Positions 34,013 to 42,637 of a stretch of DNA of 62,986 nucleotides are shown in pieces (the stretch's first letter is position 1; every line of letters begins with the position of its first letter). The notes under the pieces are model-generated. The model was not told the origin of the DNA. It ran no database searches and worked only from the letters and a program-made list of their open reading frames with translations. The stretch spans positions 1 through 62,986 of the forward strand of contig JAGBHZ010000018.1 of NCBI GenBank assembly GCA_017935245.1, read 5' to 3'. The translations under genes were made by a program, and so were the position numbers. This DNA is from Alphaproteobacteria bacterium (lineage in GTDB: Bacteria > Pseudomonadota > Alphaproteobacteria > Rs-D84).

Positions 34013-34942
34013 ATGTTAATTGATTTAATTTTATTGGTGCTAGGGTTCGTTTTATTAATCAAGGGGGCCGATTACTTTGTTGCCGGCGCGTCCAGCATGG
34101 CCACCCGTATGTGTATTCCGCCAATTATTATTGGTTTGACGGTTGTCGCCATGGGAACCAGTGCCCCCGAAGCCGCGGTCAGCATATCATCCGCCATGCA
34201 TGGTTCAAATGCAATCGCAATCGGCAATATATTTGGGTCAAACATTGCAAATGTGTTTTTGATTTTGGGATTGTCTGCGATGATTACACCATTAATTGTC
34301 CAGAAAAACACCATACGCTTTGAAATACCATTTGTTGGATTAATAACAGTGTTGTTGTGTTGGATGGGGATGACGTTTGGCATGATATCCCGTGCCGGTG
34401 CTGGATTTTTATTGGGGCTGTTTGTGTTGTTCCTGGGGTATTTGTTTGTCATTTCACGCGGCACCACATGTGATATCGATTGTGATAAAGCAATGGGCGG
34501 TGTAAAAATTGCGGCGTATATTTTATTAGGGTTGCTTGCATTGGTTCTGGGCAGCAATATAACCGTATCTGCGGCATGTTCAATTGCGCGTTTTATTGGC
34601 GTATCCGAACGTGTAATCGGCTTAACAATTGTTGCCATCGGCACCAGTTTGCCAGAATTAGTAACCAGTGTGATTGCCGCCCGCAAAGGGCAATCAGATA
34701 TTGCCATCGGCAATATTGTTGGTTCAAACATATTCAATATATTATTTGTTTTGGGAATTGCCGGTATTATTTTACCGATACCATTTGCCAAAGAATTTAT
34801 CTTTGATGGTATTGTTGCAACATTGGCAACGATTTTGTTACTGGTATTCACATTGCCGTCCAAGCGTTTATCGCGGTTTCCCGGGGTGTTATTTGTTTTG
34901 ATATATATGGTGTATCTTGTGTATTTGATTTGTGGAAAATAA
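34013..34942 (+). CDS. Calcium/sodium antiporter (YrbG / CaCA family)
   Basis: 309 residues with about ten membrane segments in two inverted halves. Each half has the alpha-repeat signature: VVAMGTSAPEAAVSISSA near residue 44 and VAIGTSLPELVTSVIAA near 207, each followed by an IAIGNIxGSNIxN segment. This defines cation/Ca2+ exchangers of the YrbG type in the inner membrane. GGGGATAA precedes the ATG. The terminator at 34946-34963 is shared with the convergent gene. Confidence 0.92.
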   Translation: MLIDLILLVLGFVLLIKGADYFVAGASSMATRMCIPPIIIGLTVVAMGTSAPEAAVSISSAMHGSNAIAIGNIFGSNIANVFLILGLSAMITPLIVQKNTIRFEIPFVGLITVLLCWMGMTFGMISRAGAGFLLGLFVLFLGYLFVISRGTTCDIDCDKAMGGVKIAAYILLGLLALVLGSNITVSAACSIARFIGVSERVIGLTIVAIGTSLPELVTSVIAARKGQSDIAIGNIVGSNIFNILFVLGIAGIILPIPFAKEFIFDGIVATLATILLLVFTLPSKRLSRFPGVLFVLIYMVYLVYLICGK

Positions 34943-34943
34943 A

Positions 34944-34970
34944 AAAATCCCCAAACGGGGATTTTTTATT
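34944..34970. terminator. Bidirectional terminator
   Basis: Stem 34946-34952 / 34957-34963 (AATCCCC/GGGGATT) with T-runs both ways, between the antiporter gene and the convergent cysteine-rich gene. Confidence 0.8.
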
Positions 34971-36207
34971 TGCATACGGTTACAAATGGTGGCTGGGAAC
35001 GTTCAGTATCCACGACCCCATCGCCACAATCGCGACAGTTAAATCGACGATTTTGTGAATATCCATTGCCCACCGGTACCGAAACCGTTATCGTATCCCC
35101 AACATTTGCAATATATTTATTGTTGGGAAAACCGAAAAAGAATCCACGATTTGGGCCACTGCACGCATCTGTATCACCGGCATAGCATTTTGGGTCACTT
35201 AATCGTGTTGGGTCGGGTACACATATTGCGGTACATGTTTCTTCGTCAATAATCATTTTTTCACAGTCTGTACACGACGTTGCATGGGGGGCGCGCAATG
35301 TTGCACCGGCATTTCCATAAATGGATGTATGTTTTACATGTTCACACTTTTTTGTTGTTGTAATATTCTTTGGGTCGGTTACGCATTCCCATTCCAGTGT
35401 ATTATAATTCAGTTGGGCCACCATCTTTTCGGGGCATATTTTTTCTGGGAACGGGCTGATACATTCCCAAATGCTGTCCACCATAACGGCGGTTTGATTG
35501 TCCGCGCACAGGGGTTTTCGCGACTCGTCCGCGACGCATTCCATCAAATCAGAATCCCAAATCATATCGCCGCCACAATTTGTTTTTGTGTTATACCCGG
35601 TACACTGCCAACGCCCAAATCGAAATACTTTTACCGTGCCAACGGGGCATATAATGTCTTCTGCGACGTTAAATACGAATTCTGTTTGCGTGTCTGGGAT
35701 TTCATATTGTGTCAGATATACCAATTGTCCCGGTTCCAGTTTTAATTCTTCTATGATTGCGCGTGGCACGATGCGTTTTGATGTTGTGCCACCTGAAATA
35801 ATGACATTTTCACTAAATATACCGAATGTACCCGCATCGCTAAAATCACGTTCCAGTATTTCCATAATATCATTAAATTGTGTGCCATCCAGTGCCCCCG
35901 TCGCAGTTACAATGTACGTAAAGGCCGGCTTTTTATTTTTCACAATTTCGCATTTTGTTATATTTAATCGTGTGTCCAGACAAACATATTGGCTAATGAT
36001 ATTATTCTGTTGAACACATATATCATCGAATTGTGTACCCTTGATTTGTGCGTTATGCACGGCCGCGGCGCATTGTGCCACCGCCCGCAGGTCTGATTTA
36101 TCAATCGCGTATTCTGTTTCATGTTCGGTGATGCGGGCGCTGGGGCTGTCCATCATATAGTATGCCCCCATAAACAACACCACTAAAATCATGATAAAAA
36201 TATTCAT
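34966..36207 (-). CDS. Membrane-anchored cysteine-rich extracytoplasmic protein
   Basis: 413 residues from the ATG at 36207 (GGGAGA upstream). One N-terminal membrane segment (MNIFIMILVVLFMGAYYMM) anchors a long extracytoplasmic part. Residues 60-190 form an unrecognised domain. The second half has about 20 cysteines in loosely repeated units ending in W-x-C (GRWQC, SIWECI, LEWECV), with a Cys-x-x-Cys pair in CTDCEK and CRDCGD. Disulphide-stabilised surface protein is a reasonable guess; no family is identified. A shared terminator lies at its end. Confidence 0.7.
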   Translation of the reverse strand: MNIFIMILVVLFMGAYYMMDSPSARITEHETEYAIDKSDLRAVAQCAAAVHNAQIKGTQFDDICVQQNNIISQYVCLDTRLNITKCEIVKNKKPAFTYIVTATGALDGTQFNDIMEILERDFSDAGTFGIFSENVIISGGTTSKRIVPRAIIEELKLEPGQLVYLTQYEIPDTQTEFVFNVAEDIICPVGTVKVFRFGRWQCTGYNTKTNCGGDMIWDSDLMECVADESRKPLCADNQTAVMVDSIWECISPFPEKICPEKMVAQLNYNTLEWECVTDPKNITTTKKCEHVKHTSIYGNAGATLRAPHATSCTDCEKMIIDEETCTAICVPDPTRLSDPKCYAGDTDACSGPNRGFFFGFPNNKYIANVGDTITVSVPVGNGYSQNRRFNCRDCGDGVVDTERSQPPFVTVCK

Positions 36208-36274
36208 CTTTCTCCCTTGCGATTTATTAAAAGTGTAGCTAATATAAGTGTGAACTGCAACAGGAAGTTTGCTT

Positions 36275-36754
36275 ATGAAAAAAATTATTTTATTACTATT
36301 ATTGTCTGGCTGTGGATTTACCCCAATGTTTGTGGGCAATGACACGGATATCTATGTTGCCCCCATCAGTGGTATTAACGGCATCGAACTGCGCAATGCG
36401 TTAAGTGCGAAATTTGGTGGTGCCCGTGATGCAACGGCCAAATATACGTTAACAATTGATTTAAGCGAACCTGTTACCCAGTACAAGGCATTGGAACAAA
36501 CCGGGGACGCCACATGGCAAGAAATATCGATGTCTGCGACATATGATTTAACCGACACTCAATCTGGGCGCGTTTTGGCGCATGGTACCGAACGTGCGTC
36601 GGAATCATACACGTTTGTTCGATACCTGGTTGCGTCAAACGCGTCGTATAACAGTGCGGTAAAAAATTCTTTAAGTGTTTTGGCGGATAAAATCAGTGTT
36701 CGCGCATTAAGTGCCACACACGCCCGTGTTATTGATACCCCAGGTGCCAAATAA
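36275..36754 (+). CDS. lptE: LPS-assembly lipoprotein LptE
   Basis: 159 residues starting MKKIILLLLLSGCGFTPMF: lipoprotein signal with lipobox LLSGC and the G-F-x-P-x-F that follows in LptE proteins. The rest fits the LptE alpha/beta fold (IELRNALSAKFG, YTLTIDLSE, MSATYDLTDTQSGRVLAHG). LptE plugs LptD in the outer membrane for lipopolysaccharide insertion. The ATG at 36275 with AGGAAG 7 bp upstream is preferred over an upstream TTG. Its stop overlaps the holA start (TAATG), the usual lptE-holA order. Confidence 0.85.
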   Translation: MKKIILLLLLSGCGFTPMFVGNDTDIYVAPISGINGIELRNALSAKFGGARDATAKYTLTIDLSEPVTQYKALEQTGDATWQEISMSATYDLTDTQSGRVLAHGTERASESYTFVRYLVASNASYNSAVKNSLSVLADKISVRALSATHARVIDTPGAK

Positions 36755-37740
36755 TGAAGTGGAAAGAATCTGATTTTAATTCTGGTATTGAAACGATACG
36801 TGCGGTTCTGGTTTATGGTCCCGATGCCGGCCAGGTTGATGAATTTTGTGATCGTGCGATTGAGAAACTGGGGATTGAAAAAGATAATCTGTTTGCATTG
36901 GATTCGGACGAATTGCGTGAAAAACAAGATGCGCTGTTCGCGGAAAGTTGTACCCCATCCATGTTCGGTGGTCGTAAAATGGTTTTGATATCCAATGCGG
37001 GTGATTCTGCAGCGAAATCGATTTCGGAATTAATTTCGCACCCCGGTCTTTGTGCGACGGTTATTGTTACCGGTGGTGATTTACGTGCGGGCGGGGGATT
37101 GCGTACGTTATTCGAAGGTGGCGATAACATCGCTGTGTTGCCATGCTATACCGATGATGCCCGAACATTGGAACCCCTTATCCGCAATGAATTGGCGGCG
37201 GCGGGCATAACGCGTATTAATCCAGATGCCATGATGTACATGACGGCGCATTTGGGTGGCGACCGCGGAATTACGCGTGGGTTTTTAAAGAAAATTGCCC
37301 TGTACGTTGATGATAAAAAGACCGTTGATTTGGTGGATGTGGAAAAATGTTTGCCAGATTCTGCGGCGGCGGATATGGATGATTTCTTGTATTCATTGAC
37401 GGCGGGCCATATTGCCCAGACGATGACCGCCTTGGACAGATTACTGTATGACAATGCAGAACCGAACATGTTGGTTCGCATGTTGGATGGTCATTTCAAG
37501 AAATTATTAACCGCGGTTGTCGATGGCCAGTTACCACGCCTTTTCTGGAAGGTCGCCGAAAAATTTAATAACGCGATTAAGATTTGGCCTGAAACCGAAA
37601 TAACTGCGGTTTTGGTGCGCCTTAATGAGTTGGAAAAGCAATTGCGCACAACCGGCATGCCCGGCGAGGTTTTATTACGTGATTTCGCATTAAAATTATC
37701 GGTTCGTGCGGCACGTCTGGCAATTAAACGAAGGAACTAA
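36754..37740 (+). CDS. holA: DNA polymerase III subunit delta
   Basis: 328 residues. The clamp-loader delta subunit opens the sliding clamp. Typical features are FNSGIETIRAVLVYGPDAGQ at the N-terminus, the SMFGGRKMVLISNA strand near residue 68, LGGDRGITRGFLKKIALYV near 165 and a helical C-terminal collar domain (LVRMLDGHFKKLL). Walker residues are lost, as usual in delta. It overlaps lptE by 1 bp and precedes map by 3 bp. Confidence 0.9.
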   Translation: MKWKESDFNSGIETIRAVLVYGPDAGQVDEFCDRAIEKLGIEKDNLFALDSDELREKQDALFAESCTPSMFGGRKMVLISNAGDSAAKSISELISHPGLCATVIVTGGDLRAGGGLRTLFEGGDNIAVLPCYTDDARTLEPLIRNELAAAGITRINPDAMMYMTAHLGGDRGITRGFLKKIALYVDDKKTVDLVDVEKCLPDSAAADMDDFLYSLTAGHIAQTMTALDRLLYDNAEPNMLVRMLDGHFKKLLTAVVDGQLPRLFWKVAEKFNNAIKIWPETEITAVLVRLNELEKQLRTTGMPGEVLLRDFALKLSVRAARLAIKRRN

Positions 37741-37743
37741 AAA

Positions 37744-38505
37744 ATGCTTGCATCTGTATATGCCCCAAAAGATTTTAAACGTTTGCGTGTTGTTGGTGAT
37801 TTGGTTGCGCGCTGTTTTGATTATATTTCGCCATATATCCGGGCTGGGATTTCGACGGGTGAAATCGATCGAATGGTTGCGGAATTTTTAAAAGAAAACG
37901 GTGCGCGCTCATCCGACCTTGGGTACCAGGGTTATCCAAAACATATTTGTACATCGGTCAACGATGTTATCGTGCACGGTATCCCCAGTGATGATGTTAT
38001 TTTAAAAGATGGTGATATTGTGAACGTTGACCTGACGGCGGAATACAAGGGGTTTCATGGTGATGCATCCCGCATGTTTATGATTGGTAATGTATCGCCC
38101 AAGGCGCGTAAATTGGTGAACGTATGTCATGATGCATTGAATGCTGCAATTTCAATTTGTGCACCCGGTGTTCAATTGTCTGAAATTGGTAAAACTATCG
38201 AACAGGTTGTTACCCCGCATGGTTTTTCGATATCGCGCGATTTTGTTGGCCACGGCATCGGCAAGGTTATGCACGATGACCCCCAAATTTATCATTTTTA
38301 TGATAAACAGTGGGACAAGGTTAAGATGGTACCTGGTCTGGTGTTTACGATTGAACCGATGATTAATACCGGCCGCCCCGAATGCAAGATTGATGATGAC
38401 GGTTGGACCGCGCGTACGGTTGATGGTGGATTGTCCGCGCAATGGGAACACACAATCGGCATCACCGAAGATGGTGCAATAATATTTACAGAAAAAATGG
38501 TTTAA
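37744..38505 (+). CDS. map: Type I methionine aminopeptidase
   Basis: 253 residues, standard length. Metal ligands are visible: NVDLTAEYKGFHGDASRMF (two Asp, near residue 95), VGHGIGKVMHDDPQI (His, near 175), FTIEPMINTG (Glu, near 202) and QWEHTIGIT (Glu, near 235). The N-terminal substrate-binding HGIPSDDVILKDGDI also matches. It removes initiator methionine in the cytoplasm. AAGGAAC precedes the ATG. Confidence 0.95.
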   Translation: MLASVYAPKDFKRLRVVGDLVARCFDYISPYIRAGISTGEIDRMVAEFLKENGARSSDLGYQGYPKHICTSVNDVIVHGIPSDDVILKDGDIVNVDLTAEYKGFHGDASRMFMIGNVSPKARKLVNVCHDALNAAISICAPGVQLSEIGKTIEQVVTPHGFSISRDFVGHGIGKVMHDDPQIYHFYDKQWDKVKMVPGLVFTIEPMINTGRPECKIDDDGWTARTVDGGLSAQWEHTIGITEDGAIIFTEKMV

Positions 38506-38511
38506 TCAGAT

Positions 38512-39234
38512 ATGGCAAAATCCGATCCATTAATGCGTACGGGACATCGCGAACGTCTGCGACAAAAATTCGAAGACGGACATGCCACCGCCGCGGATGA
38601 AATGGAATTATTGTTAACCCATGTTATACCACGTCGTGATGTTCGTGTTTTGGCACGTAGATTAATTGAACGCTTTGGGTCGTCATATAATGTGATTATG
38701 GCAAATCCAGCGGCGGTTCAATCGGTTGATGGTTCTGGGCCTGCGGTTGCGACGTTTTTTACATTGTTACGCACAATTGTTTCCCGTGGTTATAAAAATG
38801 TATTAAAAGACGGTGGTATATTTGCCAATCAAAATATTTTAGAAAATTATTGTCGGTCGCGCCTGGCGGGTAAAACGGTCGAAGAATTACACATAATGTA
38901 CATGGATAAAAATGGCCGATTATTAACCGAAGAATTACATAATATCGGTGCGGTTAATTATTCGCATGTTTATCCAGAAAAGATTTTGGCAACGGCATTA
39001 ACATGTGGTGCATCCAAGGTGGTTTTATTTCATAATCACCCGGTTGGCGGTGCAGACTGTTCAGCGCCAGATATGAATATGACGATTATTGTTGGAAAAA
39101 TGCTGTGGCAATATAAGATAGAGATAACAGATCATATCATCGTAGATTCTTTGGGTACCATATGCAGCATGCGTAATGCCCATGCACTGGATGAACTAGA
39201 TAAATTCTATGCTGATAATCCGCACAACGATTAA
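38512..39234 (+). CDS. radC: RadC-family JAB1/MPN protein
   Basis: 240 residues. An N-terminal helix-hairpin-helix-like part (LLTHVIPRRDVRVLARRLIE, MANPAAVQSVDGSGPA) precedes the JAMM-like domain with LFHNHPVGGADCSAPDMN near residue 178; the H-x-H-x10-D metal pattern is intact although the usual P-S-G context differs. RadC proteins are common and of unclear function, despite the old repair label. It follows map after 6 bp. Its stop overlaps the convergent 39231 gene by 4 bp. Confidence 0.88.
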   Translation: MAKSDPLMRTGHRERLRQKFEDGHATAADEMELLLTHVIPRRDVRVLARRLIERFGSSYNVIMANPAAVQSVDGSGPAVATFFTLLRTIVSRGYKNVLKDGGIFANQNILENYCRSRLAGKTVEELHIMYMDKNGRLLTEELHNIGAVNYSHVYPEKILATALTCGASKVVLFHNHPVGGADCSAPDMNMTIIVGKMLWQYKIEITDHIIVDSLGTICSMRNAHALDELDKFYADNPHND

Positions 39235-39848
39235 AACAATGTTGTTACATCGCAAACCGATGATAAGTTGCTTGATTGACCGGCAACAATCACATTCCCA
39301 TCCAAATCATATACGGTTTTTGTTGCCACGGATGGGGTATCCCATGTGTCTTGAAATGGTCGCGATATGATTGTTACGTGGAAATTTGGTGCAAAATCAA
39401 ATCGGATTAGTCGCAAAGCACAGTCGGCACCACGCGTTGTTCGAAAACCACGCGGTGTTATATTTACCAATGCGCCATTATTATTTAATTCAATTTTATA
39501 TTCGTCATAGTCATGATCGTTACCCGTCGCCACATGTGTGCGCGTAATCTTATCCATTGCGCCATCGTTATTAATGTCGCGATTAAATTCAGAAACGCTG
39601 TCAATACCCGCACCAAATTCATCCAGTGTGCCACGTGTTATGTTGTCTGGGGTTCCTAATCCATCTGAAAAATTGCCATTAATAAACGTTGGCTTATTTG
39701 TTTGTGTTATTGTGGGGCTGGCCTGGCCAATGGTTTGCCCATCGTGCTTAAATTCGCCACGTGCCAGCATCCATGCCAACGCAATCGCCACAACTAAAAT
39801 TAATATCATTAATGTATTAACAAAAATTCCACCCTGTTGTGATTTCAT
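39231..39848 (-). CDS. Single-pass membrane protein in T4SS-like operon
   Basis: 205 residues, not recognised. One N-terminal membrane segment (FVNTLMILILVVAIALAWML) is preceded by a short MKSQQGG, giving a pilin-like start but without the usual glutamate. The extracytoplasmic part is beta-rich, with DINNDGAMDKITR, a calcium-binding-like Asp/Asn loop near residue 92. Two cysteines are in the last third. The start overlaps the upstream gene stop by 4 bp (ATGA), so it is the last gene of a three-gene operon. Confidence 0.65.
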   Translation of the reverse strand: MKSQQGGIFVNTLMILILVVAIALAWMLARGEFKHDGQTIGQASPTITQTNKPTFINGNFSDGLGTPDNITRGTLDEFGAGIDSVSEFNRDINNDGAMDKITRTHVATGNDHDYDEYKIELNNNGALVNITPRGFRTTRGADCALRLIRFDFAPNFHVTIISRPFQDTWDTPSVATKTVYDLDGNVIVAGQSSNLSSVCDVTTLF

Positions 39849-40987
39849 ATCTGTACCTTTTGTCCTTGTTTTATTTCAACGACCGTGCCTGGTTTCCATC
39901 CTTCGATTTGTCGAATTGCATTTGCCACCTTGTCTAATTCTGTGTCGCTTAGGTCAGACATCATCCGATTAATTGACAATCCAGTCAGTTTTTCAATGCT
40001 GCGATGATATGCCGCCGTGTTGTTTTCAGCCGGTGGTGCATACCGACTGATTGCACCAGCAATGGTCAGTTTGTTATAGCTTTCAGATCGTAATAACTGC
40101 TTTACCGCACGCATACCGGTTTGTTCGTCTGGGAATACGGCAAAGCCGCCCGCGGTGCCGATTGCGCCGGCACGTCTTGAAAAATCAGACATGCGAATAT
40201 TGCCGGGATTATTGTTGCGCCACGCGCGTGTCCCGCCCACATGTTTGTACCGGCGATTATTATCCGCAACAAAAATCACATCTTTACCAGATTCTATTGC
40301 ACGAACCGGGGTCATATTCATACTATTTGATATGTTGATAATTGGTGTTGCCACCGGTTCGGATGATGTATCGTTTGAATCGCTTCCTGTTATTACAATG
40401 TTACCTTCTGGCCCAGATGCCATTTGGGTTACTGCATACGCATCGGTGGTACTGGATTCCGAATTGGTCCCTGTATAAATATCGCCTGGTGTGCCGGCGG
40501 ATGTTAATGGCACATCGGCATATGGCATTTCCGCCATTGTCGCCCCAGAATCATATATATCGAAATTTTCATAAAGATTATATGCGTCATATTTTTTTAA
40601 TTCTTCGTTTCGCATTTCCAATAATTGATTAACCTGGTCCAGTGGGATTGCGATTGTTTTACACCCAGCGCCAATTAAATCCCCGCCATATATGAAATTA
40701 ACAACGGCCGGAACCACACTTAACGCGCCAAATATTAGAATCAGACTTTTCAGATTATTTGCAATTGATGTAAATTCTGCGTTTTTGGAACCGCGTATCA
40801 TCATCCATGCCCACCCGGCCAGCATTATACCGGTTATGAACACCAATATAACCCATGCGTGTTCCAGAAATGTTTCAAAACTGCGTACGATACATGCGGG
40901 ATCTTCCATATATATATTGACACCATCCGCCCCCAGGTTTTTAAAACCTGAATTGCTAAGCAGTCTAAAAATGGTTTCAATTTCCAT
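39845..40987 (-). CDS. Membrane protein with C-terminal lysozyme-like domain
   Basis: 380 residues. Two membrane segments (HAWVILVFITGIMLAGWAWM near residue 43, LKSLILIFGALSVVPAVVNF near 83) recall small VirB2/VirB6-like type IV secretion components. A low-complexity linker (150-250) leads to a C-terminal domain: WRNNNPGNIRMSDFSRRAGA, GGFAVFPDEQTGMRAVKQLL, AISRYAPPAENNT. This block is familiar from phage and RTX proteins with a peptidoglycan-lyase role. It could open the cell wall for a secretion apparatus. It is coupled to the downstream gene. Confidence 0.7.
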   Translation of the reverse strand: MEIETIFRLLSNSGFKNLGADGVNIYMEDPACIVRSFETFLEHAWVILVFITGIMLAGWAWMMIRGSKNAEFTSIANNLKSLILIFGALSVVPAVVNFIYGGDLIGAGCKTIAIPLDQVNQLLEMRNEELKKYDAYNLYENFDIYDSGATMAEMPYADVPLTSAGTPGDIYTGTNSESSTTDAYAVTQMASGPEGNIVITGSDSNDTSSEPVATPIINISNSMNMTPVRAIESGKDVIFVADNNRRYKHVGGTRAWRNNNPGNIRMSDFSRRAGAIGTAGGFAVFPDEQTGMRAVKQLLRSESYNKLTIAGAISRYAPPAENNTAAYHRSIEKLTGLSINRMMSDLSDTELDKVANAIRQIEGWKPGTVVEIKQGQKVQI

Positions 40988-41002
40988 GCACGTATTTTAT
41001 GT

Positions 41003-41992
41003 TTATTTTTGTCCGCCGGCACTGGTAAAGAACCCCGGAATTGAAAAATCTTCATCGTTTGCCGCAATACCGGCCCATCCGAACAAATCACCCATCAAGC
41101 CACTGTCATCGCGTTTTACCTTTTTAAATGGCAAAATATTTTTCAGTTTTCCAATTTTTCCACCGCCGGTCTGTTTTGCGGGTTCTGGGATTGAATCTTG
41201 TGCCTGGGCAAATTCATTTGCCAATTGTTCCAGTGTTGCATCCGTATCCGCCATATCATCGGTCATAGATATTGAAAAATCCGCTTCGGATTCTGGGGTC
41301 GCGTCATCCACAGAATTTGTTTGTGCGTCTAAAATTTCATCTTCGCCCAGTGGTGTCATCGATTCCAACAATTCTTCCAATGTTTTTTCAGATGCAGGCG
41401 CGGGAACATCACTTGCGACAATATCGCTAATGGAAACTTGTAATGCGTCATCTGTTTCGGGAACCGTATCGATTTCTGGTTCGCTTTCGTGCGTTGCGTT
41501 TTCTGATTCTGAAACCACTTCTGCAACTTCTTCAATAATTGGTGCGACCGCTGGTGTGTCTTCGGCACTTTCGCCAGCCAACACGGATAAAATTGGAATA
41601 ATCGGTGCTTCTTCTTCGGGGGCAGGGGTGTCGGTTTCTGGTTCTTCAACAATATCGTCGGCTACTTCTTCTTTGGCATCAAATACGGGTTCTTCGACAA
41701 TTTCTGGGGTTGGTACTTCTGCAATTATTTCGGGTTTGAATTCTGGGATTGGTTCAATAACTTCTGGTGTTGCATCTTCTGTATCAACAACCACTGGGGT
41801 GTTGATGGTTTCAATTTGTGTATCCTGTACCGTTGTTTGATTGGCCAGTGCACAGTCTGCATCAACCGGAACACCAAATAAAACCGTATCATTATCCAGC
41901 CCCAGTGTATTGCGCACCTCTTCAAAAGCGGCACGAATTTGGGCCATTTCGAACGTTTCACCACCAGAAATATAGATTATTTTTGTTTTCAT
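41003..41992 (-). CDS. Acidic, proline/glutamate-rich protein
   Basis: 329 residues from the ATG at 41992; a possible start at 42022 lacks a ribosome site. The first 50 residues (MKTKIIYISGGETFEMAQIR) look folded, alpha/beta. Residues 60-230 are a long disordered acidic stretch rich in Glu, Pro, Ala and Thr. The C-terminus is basic then hydrophobic (GKIGKLKNILPFKKVKR, SGLMGDLFGWAGIA). It is the first gene of the three-gene operon with the lysozyme-like membrane protein. No family is recognised. Confidence 0.65.
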   Translation of the reverse strand: MKTKIIYISGGETFEMAQIRAAFEEVRNTLGLDNDTVLFGVPVDADCALANQTTVQDTQIETINTPVVVDTEDATPEVIEPIPEFKPEIIAEVPTPEIVEEPVFDAKEEVADDIVEEPETDTPAPEEEAPIIPILSVLAGESAEDTPAVAPIIEEVAEVVSESENATHESEPEIDTVPETDDALQVSISDIVASDVPAPASEKTLEELLESMTPLGEDEILDAQTNSVDDATPESEADFSISMTDDMADTDATLEQLANEFAQAQDSIPEPAKQTGGGKIGKLKNILPFKKVKRDDSGLMGDLFGWAGIAANDEDFSIPGFFTSAGGQK

Positions 41993-42076
41993 TGAATCCA
42001 GTCCCCCACAATTTTCCGACACATTATATCACATTTTAGGGTTGAACGCATATAAAAAATATCTTAAACTGCCAAT

Positions 42077-42286
42077 ATGGCAGATATAAAACAACAGATT
42101 TTTCAAGAATTATCATCTTTGGAAGATGCCGCCGCCCGTCTGCGTGGCACGGCCGTTGCCGCCGGCAGACAAACAGATCTTGAGGTTGCAATCCTGACCG
42201 AACAGGTTCGAACCCTGCGGGAAAAAAATGCGCGTGCGTCGGATATGATTGATAAATCCCTGGAAATATTAAAGAAGTTAGCATGA
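42077..42286 (+). CDS. Small coiled-coil protein upstream of zapA
   Basis: 69 residues, almost entirely helical with heptad-like spacing (IFQELSSLEDAAARLRGTAV, LTEQVRTLREKNARASDMID). It overlaps the zapA start by 4 bp (ATGA). Small coiled-coil proteins of the DUF4164/ZapB type often pair with ZapA in alphaproteobacteria, so a division-ring accessory role is likely but inferred from position. Confidence 0.7.
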   Translation: MADIKQQIFQELSSLEDAAARLRGTAVAAGRQTDLEVAILTEQVRTLREKNARASDMIDKSLEILKKLA

Positions 42287-42561
42287 GTGTCGTTTCAATA
42301 CCAATTGTGAATAAAAACTATCCCATGGGATGCGAAGATGGCCAAGAATCCCGCCTGATTGAATTGGGGAAAATGGTTGATGCCCGTGCACGTCAAATTT
42401 TGGATAAAATCGGGCCCTTGCCGGAAAGTTCACTTTTGGCCACGTTGTGCATTGTATTGGCGGACGAAGTGCGTTCAAAATCTGTGCCGACGGTAACGGA
42501 TGCCGATTTAAAAGAGATTTTGGCCCGTATTCGTGAAATAAAGCATAAAATTGCCCAGTAA
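42283..42561 (+). CDS. zapA: Cell division protein ZapA
   Basis: 92 residues. It fits the ZapA pattern: SIPIVNKNYPMGCEDGQESR near the start, LIELGKMVDARARQIL, then LLATLCIVLADEVRS near residue 55. ZapA tetramers crosslink FtsZ filaments at the division site. It overlaps the coiled-coil gene and ends before a terminator (42570-42590). Confidence 0.8.
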   Translation: MSVVSIPIVNKNYPMGCEDGQESRLIELGKMVDARARQILDKIGPLPESSLLATLCIVLADEVRSKSVPTVTDADLKEILARIREIKHKIAQ

Positions 42562-42569
42562 AAATATTT

Positions 42570-42597
42570 TGCCCACATAAAATGCGGGCATTTTTTC
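42570..42597 (+). terminator. Terminator after zapA
   Basis: Stem 42570-42578 / 42582-42590 with one mismatch, followed by TTTTTT. Confidence 0.75.
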
Positions 42598-42637
42598 TGT
42601 TGTTATTTTTTTTCAAATGTTCTAAATTTTGGGTACT

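Noticed and set aside
34072..34863. Long minus-strand frame opposite the antiporter
   Set aside because: Shadow of the plus-strand gene; the plus strand has the exchanger motifs.
40692..41840. Long plus-strand frame of 382 residues opposite the acidic protein gene
   Set aside because: It is the low-complexity shadow (Ser/Thr/Ala runs) of the Glu/Pro-rich minus-strand gene and has no ribosome site.
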